Below, piece after piece: positions 25,701-34,196 of a stretch of DNA of 40,064 nt. Every line of letters begins with the position of its first letter. Positions within the stretch are counted from its first letter, which is position 1. The stretch lies in contig JAVVPE010000010.1 in the NCBI GenBank assembly GCA_036655915.1, forward strand, positions 1-40,064, written 5' to 3'. Made by a program: the position numbers and the translations under genes. This stretch comes from JAVWGW01 sp036655915. GTDB taxonomy: Bacteria > Actinomycetota > Coriobacteriia > Coriobacteriales > Eggerthellaceae. The notes under the pieces are model-generated. The model ran no database searches, was not told the origin of the DNA, and worked only from the letters and a program-made list of their open reading frames with translations.

Positions 25701-25852
25701 CGCGCCGGAGGGCCAGCTGCAAGGCCTTGCCTCCATCTGGTGCCCCAGCTCCCGCAGGGCAGCAATTAAGAGATCCGCCCAGCCCGGGAACGGTGTGGTT
25801 TTCGTCGATAAAGTAGTGACTTTCAGCATGCACTGATTGACTAAACATAATT

Positions 25853-25957
25853 TTGCATTTAAAGTGAAAGCAGTGATATAGTCGATGGTGTTCCAAGAGA
25901 GCCATCGACAAAGGAAGGTCGTTAGCCCCAACAAGGACTAACGGCCTTCTGATTTTC
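25853..25957 (+). ncRNA. Candidate small RNA with promoter and two hairpins
   Basis: TTGCAT (25853-25858), an 18-base spacer and TATAGT (25877-25882) precede an 8-bp hairpin (GTCGATGG at 25881-25888 with 25902-25909). A second 11-bp stem (25915-25925 with 25938-25948, one G-U pair) is followed by CTGATTTT. The first stem overlaps the expected start of transcription, which weakens the case. The second hairpin could instead terminate the convergent antiporter gene. Confidence 0.3.
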
Positions 25958-25994
25958 AGGAGCAAAGCACGTGCCGCACACTTGCCTGTTTGGG

Positions 25995-27377
25995 TTAGAG
26001 GAAAAACAGGAGGGAATCCACTATGAAGAGGGGCACAAGGATGGCGCATGACCAGCCCATATAGCCAAAGAAGCTGGGCATTTTGATGCCGGAGCGTTCC
26101 GCGATGGATTTGACCATGAAGTTGGGGGCATTGCCGATGTAGGTGATGGCGCCCATGAACACCGCGCCGGCCGATATTGCTAGAAGAATCTTGGTCGTTA
26201 CCGTTCCCACCGTTGTTACCACGGCTGCGGCGCCATTTAAGCCCAGCGCGCCGGCGGCGGTCAAAAACACCACGTAGGTTGGCGAGTTATCCAAAAAGCT
26301 TGAAAGCGTGCCCGTGGCCCAGAAAAACTTCAGCGGAGTATCTATGCCCAGTTCGGCGCCGTGAGCGCGCAAAAGTGCCAGCACGGGAATCATCGTGATG
26401 AATATCCCCAAAAACAGTTTTGCCACTTCGGCGATGGGTCCCCATTCAAAATCGTTCGCCTTGCGCAATGCCTGCGAAGTCGTTTTCAGGGAAAGCACGG
26501 AAGCCAGCCCGATAAGCGCAATTTGCAAAAAGTAGTTGAACCCCAGGTGAACGTGCTCATTGATGCTGATGCCATACACCAGGCCAGTGGCAGGGTCTAA
26601 ACAGGCCGGCGTTTGGGGAATCACGCCATTGAGGATGACACCCACGATAATCAGGCCCAAGAAAAGCACGTTATGTGCACCTTCCACGCGGATAGGCACG
26701 CGCTGGCTTGCGTCTTCTTCCAAGTCAAGGGCTTGCGCGCCCAGCTTACCTTCCTTCTTGATGAAGTGGCGGTCAATCAGCACAAACACGCCTAGCAACA
26801 CGGCGGTGTTAAGAAGCAGCAGCGGCCAAATATGTTGGAGCGTCCAAAAGAAGGGCACGCCGCGCAGGTAGCCCAAAAATAGGGGCGGATCGCCCAACGG
26901 GGTAAGGCAGCCGCCGATGTTGGCCACCAAAAAGATGAAGAAAACGACGATGTGAGTTTTGTTGCGCCGCCACGAATTGGCGCGCAGAACAGGGCGAATA
27001 AGCAGCATAGCCGCCCCCGTGGTACCTATCCAGCTGGCAAGAAACGTGCCCAGGGCAAGCAGGATCACGTTGTTTTTTGTTGTGCCGGCAATGGTCCCTT
27101 TTATGTGGATGCCGCCCGATACGATAAAAAGCCCCAGCAGCAAAATGATGAAGGGCACATAATCAAGCACCAGCACTTCGATAAGCTGGTTGACCGATTC
27201 GCCCGCGCCATAGACAAACGTGAACGGCGCCAAAAACACGAGCGACCAAAAAGCGACAACATGCAATTGGTGATCTTCCCACCACTCAGCCTTGAACAGC
27301 GGAAAAAGAGCGATAGAAAGAAGCATGCCCGCAAAAGGTACGATGCTTATCGCAGAAAGTGTTTGTCCAATATCCAT
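25995..27377 (-). CDS. Na+/H+ antiporter of the ion transporter (NhaD/ArsB/CitM) superfamily
   Basis: This 460-aa polytopic protein has about 11-12 membrane segments. It carries the signatures of the NhaD-like branch: NIGGCLTPLGDPPLFLGYLRGVPF in the first half (about 155-180) and SSFLDNSPTYVVF in the second (about 365-377). The paired re-entrant NxGGxxTPxGDPP and DNxPTY motifs form the ion-binding core in this superfamily. The predicted role is sodium/proton exchange, though a carboxylate substrate cannot be excluded. It starts at an ATG with GGGGGA just upstream, is monocistronic, and is convergent with the giant surface gene. Confidence 0.85.
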   Translation of the reverse strand: MDIGQTLSAISIVPFAGMLLSIALFPLFKAEWWEDHQLHVVAFWSLVFLAPFTFVYGAGESVNQLIEVLVLDYVPFIILLLGLFIVSGGIHIKGTIAGTTKNNVILLALGTFLASWIGTTGAAMLLIRPVLRANSWRRNKTHIVVFFIFLVANIGGCLTPLGDPPLFLGYLRGVPFFWTLQHIWPLLLLNTAVLLGVFVLIDRHFIKKEGKLGAQALDLEEDASQRVPIRVEGAHNVLFLGLIIVGVILNGVIPQTPACLDPATGLVYGISINEHVHLGFNYFLQIALIGLASVLSLKTTSQALRKANDFEWGPIAEVAKLFLGIFITMIPVLALLRAHGAELGIDTPLKFFWATGTLSSFLDNSPTYVVFLTAAGALGLNGAAAVVTTVGTVTTKILLAISAGAVFMGAITYIGNAPNFMVKSIAERSGIKMPSFFGYMGWSCAILVPLFIVDSLLFFL

Positions 27378-27616
27378 AAAATCCCCCTTGGCCGCAACGC
27401 AACTTCCCGGCCTGGCTTTAGTGCACGCCCTTCGCCGCAGTTTTCCCGCAAAAAGGGACGGCGCGCATAATCCTGCGCTTCCGTCCGCGGAAAACTTTTC
27501 CTACTATAGTATATAACTGGCGCAAGCGGTGTCGTCCACAAGGATGATGTTTCCGCAAACGGCCACTGTTACGCGTTTTGTGTAAGTTTGTACGGGGTTG
27601 CTCTGTGTATGCCAAA
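27378..27616. other. Intergenic leader of the antiporter gene
   Basis: The stretch contains an AT-rich patch (about 27500-27515) that could hold the antiporter's minus-strand -10. I see no convincing -35, RNA element or gene. Confidence 0.3.
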
Positions 27617-27653
27617 TTCGGTATTCTGCTGCAAGTAAATGCAGAATACCGAA
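27617..27653 (-). terminator. Hairpin terminator of the flavoprotein-cytochrome operon
   Basis: A perfect 13-bp stem (TTCGGTATTCTGC at 27617-27629 with 27641-27653) with an 11-nt loop lies about 80 bases after the cytochrome stop. On the minus strand it is followed by TTTGG, a short U-tract. Confidence 0.65.
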
Positions 27654-27734
27654 ACGGATTATGAGCAATATATTTTCATAAAGAACAAGCTTGTAGCAAC
27701 ATCTTGGTTAATGCCTGCCGCGAGAGTTGGCGCT

Positions 27735-28343
27735 TTAGTCGTGGCACGTATGGCATTGGTAAACGTTTGCGTGATGGCAAGAGGCACAATATTCCGGGAC
27801 GCTTTCTTCTGCGGGGGTGCCACTGTGCATAATGTGGCAGCTTGCACAAGTTGTGTCGGCATGATCCTTGTTTGCAGGTAGAGCATGAGGGTTCACTACG
27901 GCTCCCTGCGTGTCTGTTAGTAAGGAGGAGGCCGCTGTTTTTATTGCTAATTCTTCATAGCTGCCGTGACAGGAAAAACATGCTTTTTCATCAATAGTGG
28001 TGGTACGAAGTTTAGTAGCCCGCTTTTTTGCCAGTTCGGGAGTTGCGTTTTCATGGGCTTTTTCTAGCCCTTTTGCGTCCGTATGGCAGGTGCTACAGGT
28101 ATTTCCCTGCTTTTCGTGTGTAGAGGCGAGGCATGTTGAATCGGCCATGGATTTATCTTCTGTGGCATGGCAGGTTGCGCAGTCGGCGTCGGCATTCCAG
28201 GTAAACGAAATCGCAGCTTGCTGCTGATCATTGGATGACTGTGATTCGGAAGCCCGAGGACTACAGCCAATAAGTCCAAAGACGGACACCAGCGAGCAAA
28301 GAAGTCCTATTGCTAATACCACTTTAAATTTAGAATTTTTCAT
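27735..28343 (-). CDS. Hexahaem c-type cytochrome lipoprotein
   Basis: This 202-aa protein starts at ATG 28343 (GGAG six bases upstream); a TTG four codons earlier overlaps that site. A lipoprotein signal peptide ends at an LIGC lipobox, so it is anchored on the outer face of the membrane. Six CxxCH haem-binding motifs are present (CATCH, CSTCH, CFSCH, CASCH, CASCH, CHTCH), with extra histidines that can serve as distal ligands. It belongs to the small tetra/multihaem cytochromes that feed electrons to exported flavoprotein reductases. It follows the flavoprotein gene by 80 bases in the same direction, so the two form an operon. Electrons would come from the quinone pool, possibly directly, since no NapC-type protein is seen nearby. 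The family is clear; the partner role is inferred from the operon. Confidence 0.9.
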   Translation of the reverse strand: MKNSKFKVVLAIGLLCSLVSVFGLIGCSPRASESQSSNDQQQAAISFTWNADADCATCHATEDKSMADSTCLASTHEKQGNTCSTCHTDAKGLEKAHENATPELAKKRATKLRTTTIDEKACFSCHGSYEELAIKTAASSLLTDTQGAVVNPHALPANKDHADTTCASCHIMHSGTPAEESVPEYCASCHHANVYQCHTCHD

Positions 28344-28423
28344 TAAATTCTCCAACTATTTAGTCCATCTGCGAGACACGACGGGGAGGGAGGGGCATCC
28401 TGTCTCGCAGTATGGCGTAGAAG

Positions 28424-30211
28424 TTATTTGGCGTCCCAGGGTTTTTCAGCTGCAGCATTTTCGCCTGCGATGCGTCCACATACAATGCATTCAGTTACAT
28501 TGCCGCCACCTTGATAAACAAATTTGAAACAAGAAGAAATCTCACCAGCTGTATAAAGACGAGGAATAACTTCATTATTCCAGTTAATAACATGACGATC
28601 TCCATCGGATTGCAGGCCTCCCTTTGTATTGGGGCCACCCGCTACAAGGGGCATGGCATAAAACGGGGGAGTATTAATGGCCTGGAACCCTGGGTCGGTT
28701 ACTTCACCGGTAAGGGCGCTCTTTGTAGCACTTATACGGCCAAATTCCTCATCGACGCCAGTATCGACAATTTTTTGATATTGGGACATTGTTTCCTTAA
28801 GAGTTTCGGGATTCATCCTGCCTTTGTTAAGGTCGTGGGAATCTCGAATCTTTTGTGCGAGCTCTTCAATGCTGTCCGCCTTGATAAGCCAGCCCTTATC
28901 GACAGCTGTCTGGTTCTTTTTATCCCAAGGAATAACCCCAAACCCACACGTTGACATCGAGAGGTTTAGTAGGGATCCCTGTAGTCGTTTTGTTTCATCG
29001 ATAATCATGTAGGAAGGATCATTTGGGTATTCAAGGGTAAGAATATCCATGTGTACTGCATTTTTATAAGAAAAATAGCGGCTAGGATCTTTAGTGATAA
29101 GTGTTTCGTCCATAAATCGTTTGCCCTCTGCGTTGACAACAATGGTGCCTGCGCCGCCAACAGAGTCAGTAATCGATCCAACGTTCATTGCACCAACCTT
29201 AACATCTGGACACGACCAGATGAGCCGGGAGGCTGCTTTGCCAACCTTTGCCAGTTGTGCGCCAACTTCGCAACCCATTTGTATGCCATCTCCCTCATTT
29301 GAAAGAGTGCCATAAAATGCCCAGCCGGTGATGCCTGGCCCTTCAAGAAAGGCTCGACGCATTTCTTCGTTGTATTCATAGCCGCCGGTAGTTAAAATAA
29401 CTGCCTTTTTCGCTTTTATGCGGACTTCTTTATCTCCTTGAGTGGCAATAATGCCAATTATCTCTCCGGCTTCGTTCTTTATGAGGCTTTTGCCGGGCAT
29501 TTCATAGGAAATTGTTATTTTGTCAGAGCGGTCGGCAATTCCTGTTTTGAGACAATTGAAGAAAGCTAGTCCTGCAGCGGTATCCTCTTTGGGCATGTCG
29601 AGAGTTGGAAAATCGGGGCCTGTTGCCGATTTGCCATAGCTGCTGTTGTAGCTTTTATACTTGCTCTCCTTTGCTCCAGGGAATTTTGCGAAGGCAGCCC
29701 CGCCGCGCTCGATAACCTTGTAGTCAGGGTCAAGGCTTTGCATAAACTCAACATTGAGTGGTTCATATTTGGCAAATTTTTCTACAATACTTTCCACGAA
29801 TAAGGGAGACTGTTCGCCTTCCGTCTTTGTGGGAAGGTCTTCGCCGCTAAACATTGCCAGTAAATACTGCTTGAGAGCTTCTGGGTCGCCATCTTTGTCG
29901 GGGGAGTGAAAAATGCCTCCCGACATGACGGTATTGCAAAGGTGTTTATCTTCTGGATTTTTTTCGAGCACAATGACCTGTGAACCTGCGTCGGCGGCAG
30001 CGATTGCTGCGCAAGCTCCAGCTCCGCCAAATCCTACGACAACAACTTCAGTTTCTTGATCCCATTTTTCCTTGGTGGCACTCGCACTTGTTCCGTTTGA
30101 GCACCCCGTTAACCCAAGGCCCGATGTTGCGATTGCCGCACCTGCTGCGGCCACGCCAGCTCCTTTAAAGAAATCGCGTCTGGACACATCCTGTTCTTTT
30201 ACGTGTGGCAT
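28424..30211 (-). CDS. Tat-exported FAD-dependent reductase paired with the hexahaem cytochrome
   Basis: This 595-aa protein has a GGGGAG ribosome binding site just before its ATG. It has a twin-arginine signal (SRRDFFKG, R11-R12) and an LTGC site at about residue 37, so it is exported and perhaps lipid-anchored. An FAD dinucleotide-binding motif GFGGAG lies at 60-65 and the FAD-closing segment (TAGEISS...QGGGN...CGRIAGENAAAE) at the C-terminus. It belongs to the fumarate reductase/flavocytochrome c flavoprotein family. The usual HHTxGGL and HGxNRLGGN substrate segments read PNTKGGL and FVYQGGGN, so the canonical catalytic arginine is not in its normal place and the acceptor is probably not fumarate. 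With the downstream cytochrome it resembles Cgr1/Cgr2-type reductases of Eggerthella. A divergent membrane LuxR protein probably controls it. Confidence 0.9.
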   Translation of the reverse strand: MPHVKEQDVSRRDFFKGAGVAAAGAAIATSGLGLTGCSNGTSASATKEKWDQETEVVVVGFGGAGACAAIAAADAGSQVIVLEKNPEDKHLCNTVMSGGIFHSPDKDGDPEALKQYLLAMFSGEDLPTKTEGEQSPLFVESIVEKFAKYEPLNVEFMQSLDPDYKVIERGGAAFAKFPGAKESKYKSYNSSYGKSATGPDFPTLDMPKEDTAAGLAFFNCLKTGIADRSDKITISYEMPGKSLIKNEAGEIIGIIATQGDKEVRIKAKKAVILTTGGYEYNEEMRRAFLEGPGITGWAFYGTLSNEGDGIQMGCEVGAQLAKVGKAASRLIWSCPDVKVGAMNVGSITDSVGGAGTIVVNAEGKRFMDETLITKDPSRYFSYKNAVHMDILTLEYPNDPSYMIIDETKRLQGSLLNLSMSTCGFGVIPWDKKNQTAVDKGWLIKADSIEELAQKIRDSHDLNKGRMNPETLKETMSQYQKIVDTGVDEEFGRISATKSALTGEVTDPGFQAINTPPFYAMPLVAGGPNTKGGLQSDGDRHVINWNNEVIPRLYTAGEISSCFKFVYQGGGNVTECIVCGRIAGENAAAEKPWDAK

Positions 30212-30477
30212 TTGCTCCCCTTTCTAAAGATTTGCGCATCCCTTTGTGCGCTTTAGCGGCAAAGAAGATCGCTGGAAAGTGCACCAAAGAACTTCTCTGT
30301 CATTTTGAGGTTATCCGGTTTTCCGTTTTGCGCATCATGCGGTTTGGAAGATATTCCAGATAGAAGGCAATATCGTCTTAATCGGATGATGTGCTAGAGT
30401 GGCTCTGCTCTATTGTTGGGGGATAAAATAAAAAATACACAAGGGGCGCAGCTTTTCGTTGTCGGTTGGGAGGGACT
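30212..30477. promoter_or_regulatory. Divergent control region between reductase operon and LuxR gene
   Basis: This 266-bp non-coding stretch must hold promoters for both directions. AT-rich patches lie at about 30420-30440. I could not pick convincing hexamers or an operator by eye. Confidence 0.35.
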
Positions 30478-31983
30478 ATGCAAAAAGCTCACAAATTGCT
30501 ATGTATTAAAAGAATTTTCTGTAGCAAATATGTTGCCCTGTGGGGTGTTTGCGGGGGCTTGGTACTGATTGGGGTATGGGTTAATATTGTGGGGTATAGT
30601 GCTGCTTTTCTTTCACCCGCTTCGACTGATGCAGACTATGAAACCACGCGATATCTTTACCACCTAGGGCGAATTTTTGCGAGCCTTTCCTTTATTTTTT
30701 TCTATCGCTTTTATGACGATAGAAGCAACATATTCTTTTTTGTCATGCCAGTTCTTCTCTGCTTGGGAACTATTGTGTTTGCCATGTCACACCATCAAAC
30801 TCTTTTTTTGCCACTTGTTGTAGGCTCGGTAGGGTCTTTTATTATGGGTTTTTGTTACATTTGGTTTGTCTCTACATTTTATATTTTTCTCGCGCGATCC
30901 TATAGCATGCGTTTGGCAATTATTATTACTACCGTTAGTCAGGTGCTCGAACAGGTTATTGCTGTGGTGCTTAATTTTGAGACTGCAGAAACGATGCAAA
31001 TTGCAATCTGTTTCATCTTGCCCTTCTTTTCGATGCTTGCGCTTGGCGTAGCCAAAAAAAGTAAGCCGCCCTTACCCCCTTCTTGTGCGTTGGCTGGGAG
31101 AGCGAAAACACACCAGCTTGTTTTGCTTGTTGCTTCAAATATCGCGCTTGTTGCCATCGGGGCCGTAAGCAATATTGGCATTTGGGGAAATGTTAGGATT
31201 GATTTTCTCACATCAAGTCCCGAAGTTACTATTTTGGAAACGATAACTGCTTGCATAGCGGTGTTGGTGCTGTCGCTAACAACGCTTTCATCTTCCACGA
31301 AGGAACCGCTTAGCTTTCGCTATCAAATTCCCTTCCTGGTGCTGATTGCTGGATTTATGTTGGCTATTATCCAGCTCTTATTTTTTACCGAGACGACAAT
31401 CGTCTCGTCTATTGCGATCATGTCTATTGAATTTTATGCACATATTCTTGTCTGGAGTATTTTAATGTCCGCGATCAAGGATTTATCGATACCTGCTTAT
31501 AAAATTGTAGGTATCGGGATGGGGGTGTACAGTATTTGCTCAATTGGATGGATATATCTTCTGGAAAACAATACGACAATTGCTGGAGCTGTTGTTTTAA
31601 TCATATCGTTTTTTCTTATTATCGTTATGGCAGTACACCCTCGATTGCTGTACAAAAAGGACTTGCCCCAGACTGTCGTGCTAGAAGATATTAATGAATA
31701 TACTATTGAGGGAGAGCCAGAAATTCCTCTCGAAAGCAATGGAGCAGCAATTGTTGCCAACTTGAAAAATCGTTGTGAATTGCTAGCAATAAAATATCGG
31801 CTATCTCCACGAGAAGAAGAAGTACTCTTCCTGCTTGCCCAGGGTCGCACGAAGCCTGTTATTCAGGATAGACTTGTTCTGTCCGAGGGAACTACTAAGA
31901 CGCACATCGCTCATATTTATGAAAAAATGAGTGTTCATTCCCACCAAGATCTGCTTGATGTTGTTTTTGATGGTAGGATTTAG
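30478..31983 (+). CDS. Membrane-bound LuxR-family regulator (polytopic sensor with C-terminal HTH)
   Basis: This 501-aa protein starts at ATG 30478, with GGGAGGG just upstream; a TTG four codons earlier is less likely. About 12 hydrophobic segments fill residues 20-390. A hydrophilic linker leads to a LuxR helix-turn-helix at about 440-500 (LSPREEEVLFLLAQGRT, then SEGTTKTHIAHIYEKMSVHS). This architecture is common in Coriobacteriia, where such genes sit next to exported reductase operons and are thought to sense a substrate within the membrane. Here it is divergent from the flavoprotein-cytochrome operon, its probable target. No receiver domain is present, so signalling is not by a two-component kinase. 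Confidence 0.88.
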   Translation: MQKAHKLLCIKRIFCSKYVALWGVCGGLVLIGVWVNIVGYSAAFLSPASTDADYETTRYLYHLGRIFASLSFIFFYRFYDDRSNIFFFVMPVLLCLGTIVFAMSHHQTLFLPLVVGSVGSFIMGFCYIWFVSTFYIFLARSYSMRLAIIITTVSQVLEQVIAVVLNFETAETMQIAICFILPFFSMLALGVAKKSKPPLPPSCALAGRAKTHQLVLLVASNIALVAIGAVSNIGIWGNVRIDFLTSSPEVTILETITACIAVLVLSLTTLSSSTKEPLSFRYQIPFLVLIAGFMLAIIQLLFFTETTIVSSIAIMSIEFYAHILVWSILMSAIKDLSIPAYKIVGIGMGVYSICSIGWIYLLENNTTIAGAVVLIISFFLIIVMAVHPRLLYKKDLPQTVVLEDINEYTIEGEPEIPLESNGAAIVANLKNRCELLAIKYRLSPREEEVLFLLAQGRTKPVIQDRLVLSEGTTKTHIAHIYEKMSVHSHQDLLDVVFDGRI

Positions 31984-32097
31984 TAGCAAATGGCATCACT
32001 AACAAGGTTTCTTATAAATTCAATTTATCTGATAGCGTAGGTTGAATTTCTTAACGCATCCCCCAGTGTTGCGCTTAGATTTGCAAGCGACCACGTA

Positions 32098-32136
32098 CAA
32101 AAAAGCGGCTTATAGGATTCCATCCTGTTGGCCGCT
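32098..32136 (-). terminator. Second terminator of the toxin-antitoxin operon
   Basis: AGCGGC (32104-32109) pairs with GCCGCT (32131-32136), and an inner AGGAT/ATCCT stem closes the loop. Read on the minus strand it ends in TTTTTT. Confidence 0.6.
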
Positions 32137-32152
32137 ATGCAAGTATGGATAC

Positions 32153-32178
32153 AAAAAGCCGGCTCAAAAAGAACCGAC
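32153..32178 (-). terminator. First terminator of the toxin-antitoxin operon
   Basis: Read on the minus strand, GUCGGUU pairs with AGCCGGC (7 bp including G-U pairs) around a 7-nt loop and is followed by TTTTT. It lies about 20 bases beyond the toxin stop. Confidence 0.7.
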
Positions 32179-32198
32179 CTCGTTCATTAATGCGTTCG

Positions 32199-32504
32199 CT
32201 ACTTTTTTAATCGATTTTCGGCAGTCTCAAAAACTTCGTCGTCTTTTCGTGCGCCAATCGCAATGATCTCAACTACTTGAACGATACCATCAACAAGGCG
32301 AAAAATGACTCGAATACCATGCTTGAGGTATTTCAGTTCCTTACATCCAAACAGTGGGCCGTGCAGCTCTTTTCCAATCTCATCAGCTCTCTCTTCAAGC
32401 TTTTTCAGCCCAACATTGACAAGCTTCTTTATCGAACCATCCAGTTTACGATACTCTTTTTCTGCTTCATCGTTGTAAAACTCAATCTGAAATTTTGGAT
32501 TCAT
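32199..32504 (-). CDS. RelE/ParE-family toxin
   Basis: This 101-aa protein has the RelE fold pattern: an N-terminal strand (KFQIEFYNDEAEKEYRKL), two helices ending LEERADEIGKEL, then GCKELKYLKHGIRVIFRLV and VVEIIAIGARKDDEVF. The basic residues and the IRVIFRL strand match RelE-type toxins, which cut ribosome-bound mRNA. The closing ARKDDEVFETAENR segment fits the phage-derived Gp49/HigB-RelE branch. Its start overlaps the antitoxin stop by four bases (ATGA), so translation is coupled. Family is confident; cleavage specificity is not predictable. Confidence 0.88.
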   Translation of the reverse strand: MNPKFQIEFYNDEAEKEYRKLDGSIKKLVNVGLKKLEERADEIGKELHGPLFGCKELKYLKHGIRVIFRLVDGIVQVVEIIAIGARKDDEVFETAENRLKK

Positions 32505-32863
32505 TCGAACAAATCCTCATCCGCAATCGCGTGAGGGTCTAACAGTTGATACTCTTTATATTCTTCTTCCCCCATCACTTCTCTTAAGCTTTTACTAGCT
32601 CGACTAGGGTTTTGATCTCCCTCTTTTATTCGATTTGCTGCGGTGGAATAGAATTGCTGCTCCCGTAAAAGGTTCAATTCTATAAACATTTTTTCGTAAG
32701 CAGTGTAGTCCAGGACCACTGTACTAATCTCATTATGATCGGAGATAAATTGAGGCATTAGTTTTGCCTTTTGGCGGACAGCGGCGAATTTTTTACTTGC
32801 AGTGGTTGCAGGTACTATTTGGTCACGATCGAAGGTCGGTTTTTGCATAGCCTTCACACTCAT
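32501..32863 (-). CDS. Phd/YefM-like antitoxin
   Basis: This 120-aa protein has a central pattern (IVPATTASKKFAAVRQKAK, then STVVLDYTAYEKMF) that fits the Phd/YefM fold, in which the N-terminal part binds operator DNA and an acidic C-terminus wraps the toxin. The C-terminal 40 residues are acidic and end in HAIADEDLFE. GGAGG lies nine bases before the ATG. It is first in the operon and overlaps the RelE-type toxin gene, the usual order. It should repress its own promoter with the toxin as corepressor. Confidence 0.82.
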   Translation of the reverse strand: MSVKAMQKPTFDRDQIVPATTASKKFAAVRQKAKLMPQFISDHNEISTVVLDYTAYEKMFIELNLLREQQFYSTAANRIKEGDQNPSRASKSLREVMGEEEYKEYQLLDPHAIADEDLFE

Positions 32864-32880
32864 TTCCTTACTCCTCCCTC

Positions 32881-32935
32881 ATAGTATATGCATTTCGTAC
32901 TTTTAGCATACCATTAGTACCCATTATACTACTAA
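32881..32935 (-). promoter_or_regulatory. Promoter/operator region of the Phd-RelE operon
   Basis: On the minus strand TATAAT occupies 32928-32923. The region also has related half-site-like words (AGTATATGC, GCATACC, AGTACCC, TATACTACT) typical of an antitoxin operator. The exact operator is not clear by eye. Confidence 0.45.
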
Positions 32936-32974
32936 TTATTTGACGTATTTTTTATGAGTAACCCAAGAATAGGT

Positions 32975-33060
32975 GTAAGACCAGCCCCCTTCCGTAGGGA
33001 GGGGAAGGCCACCAGCTATGAAGGAAGAATTCCTCGCCTTTAGGCGTGGGGAGCGTCAAT
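32975..33060 (+). mobile_element. Solitary right-end/omega-RNA-like remnant of an IS200/IS605-type element
   Basis: The segment from CCAGCCCCCTTCC to GAGCGTCAA resembles the right end of TnpB-carrying IS200/IS605 elements. It holds a purine-rich stretch followed by a terminal hairpin CCTCGCC-TTTA-GGCGTGG (about 33032-33049) and a GCGTCAA end. No tnpA or tnpB frame is present on either side. The resemblance is from memory of such ends. It may be a relic, or a structure acting as a terminator before ilvE. Confidence 0.4.
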
Positions 33061-33188
33061 TGTACACTTCGTTGAAAATTGGCGCGCCCACCGGTTAAGG
33101 ACGCGCACTTTAGCGCATTGCAGTACAATGGTGAAACTTATCAAGAGCAGTGCGGCGGGTCGAAGCAGAAGGAAAGGATGCTGAAACG

Positions 33189-34112
33189 ATGGCAGAATTG
33201 GCAGAGGTCGAATATATTTGGAAAAATGGCAGCGTAATTCCGTGGGCGGATGCCACGACGCACGTGCTTTCCCATTCCTTACATTACGGGTCGGCGGTGT
33301 TTGAGGGTATTCGCTGCTACAAGGATCCCGATTCCGATAAAAGCTTCATTTTCCGCCTGCGCGATCACATGGAACGCCTGCATCGCAGCTGCAAAATCGC
33401 GCTGATCGATTTGCCGTATTCGGTGGACGAACTGTGCGCGGCCACCCTGGATCTTATTCGCAGAAACAATCTTCCCAGCTGCTATATTCGCCCGCTGGTG
33501 TATCGCGGGTATGGCGTGATGGGCGTGGATCCGACCGGTTCGACGGTGGATGTGGCCATTGCCGTGTGGCCTTGGGATGCTTATTTGGGACCCGACGCGC
33601 TGGAAAACGGCGTGGCGGTAGGGGTTTCTTCGTGGCGCCAGCGTTCTAACAACGCCATTCCGCCGGCGGTGAAATCTTCGGCGTCGTACATGAATTCCAT
33701 TTTGGCCAAGCTTGAAGCGAAAAGCCACGGCTATGCGGAAGCTATCATGCTCAACGAAGCGGGGCTTGTGTGTGAAGGCACGGGCGAAAACCTGTTTATC
33801 GTGCGCGATGGCGTGCTTTCCACGCCGCCCCTTTCCGATGGTCTGCTGGAAGGCATCACGCGTGACACCGTGCTGTGCCTGGCCGATGACCTGGATATTC
33901 CCGCGGTTGAAGAAAGCCTGACGCGCTCGGATTTGTATGTGGCCGATGAAGTGTTCATGACCGGATCGGCCGCAGAACTGACGCCGATTGGCAGCGTCGA
34001 TGGCCGCGAAGTGGGCAAGCCCGGCGCCCTGACGCGCGCGCTGCAAGATCGCTTCTTTGATGTGGTATACGGCCACATCGCTGAATACGAAGACTGGCTG
34101 ACCGAAATTTAG
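33189..34112 (+). CDS. ilvE: Branched-chain amino acid aminotransferase
   Basis: This 307-aa protein starts at ATG 33189 (AAGGAAAGG upstream); an in-frame GTG at 33150 would add 13 residues with no family match. The length equals typical IlvE. It is a fold-type IV PLP enzyme that performs the last transamination to Leu, Ile and Val. Visible signatures are HSLHYGSAVFEGIRCY near the start, the PLP-lysine region PPAVKSSASYMNS, the LNEAGLVCEGTGENLFIV segment, and LEGITRDTV. It is followed by citramalate synthase on the same strand, which points to isoleucine synthesis. The purpose of the later, less related operon genes is unclear. Confidence 0.93.
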   Translation: MAELAEVEYIWKNGSVIPWADATTHVLSHSLHYGSAVFEGIRCYKDPDSDKSFIFRLRDHMERLHRSCKIALIDLPYSVDELCAATLDLIRRNNLPSCYIRPLVYRGYGVMGVDPTGSTVDVAIAVWPWDAYLGPDALENGVAVGVSSWRQRSNNAIPPAVKSSASYMNSILAKLEAKSHGYAEAIMLNEAGLVCEGTGENLFIVRDGVLSTPPLSDGLLEGITRDTVLCLADDLDIPAVEESLTRSDLYVADEVFMTGSAAELTPIGSVDGREVGKPGALTRALQDRFFDVVYGHIAEYEDWLTEI

Positions 34113-34176
34113 GGGTCGCCCAGGGCTGCCCGCCGGGGGCGAGCCACCTGCCCCGGCTCGGGGTCGCCCGCGGCTG
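34112..34176 (+). repeat. 17-bp direct repeat between ilvE and cimA
   Basis: GGGGTCGCCCAGGGCTG (34112-34128) and GGGGTCGCCCGCGGCTG (34160-34176) differ at two positions and flank GC-rich pairing sequence (GAGCC/GGCTC at 34141-34159). A slippage duplication is the simplest reading. Confidence 0.5.
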
Positions 34177-34196
34177 TGCTGTTGGAAAGGAATTGT

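Noticed and set aside
33060..33188. T-box or leader-peptide attenuator before ilvE
   Set aside because: No specifier stem, T-box core (TGGN) or run of Ile/Leu/Val codons is visible in the short leader.
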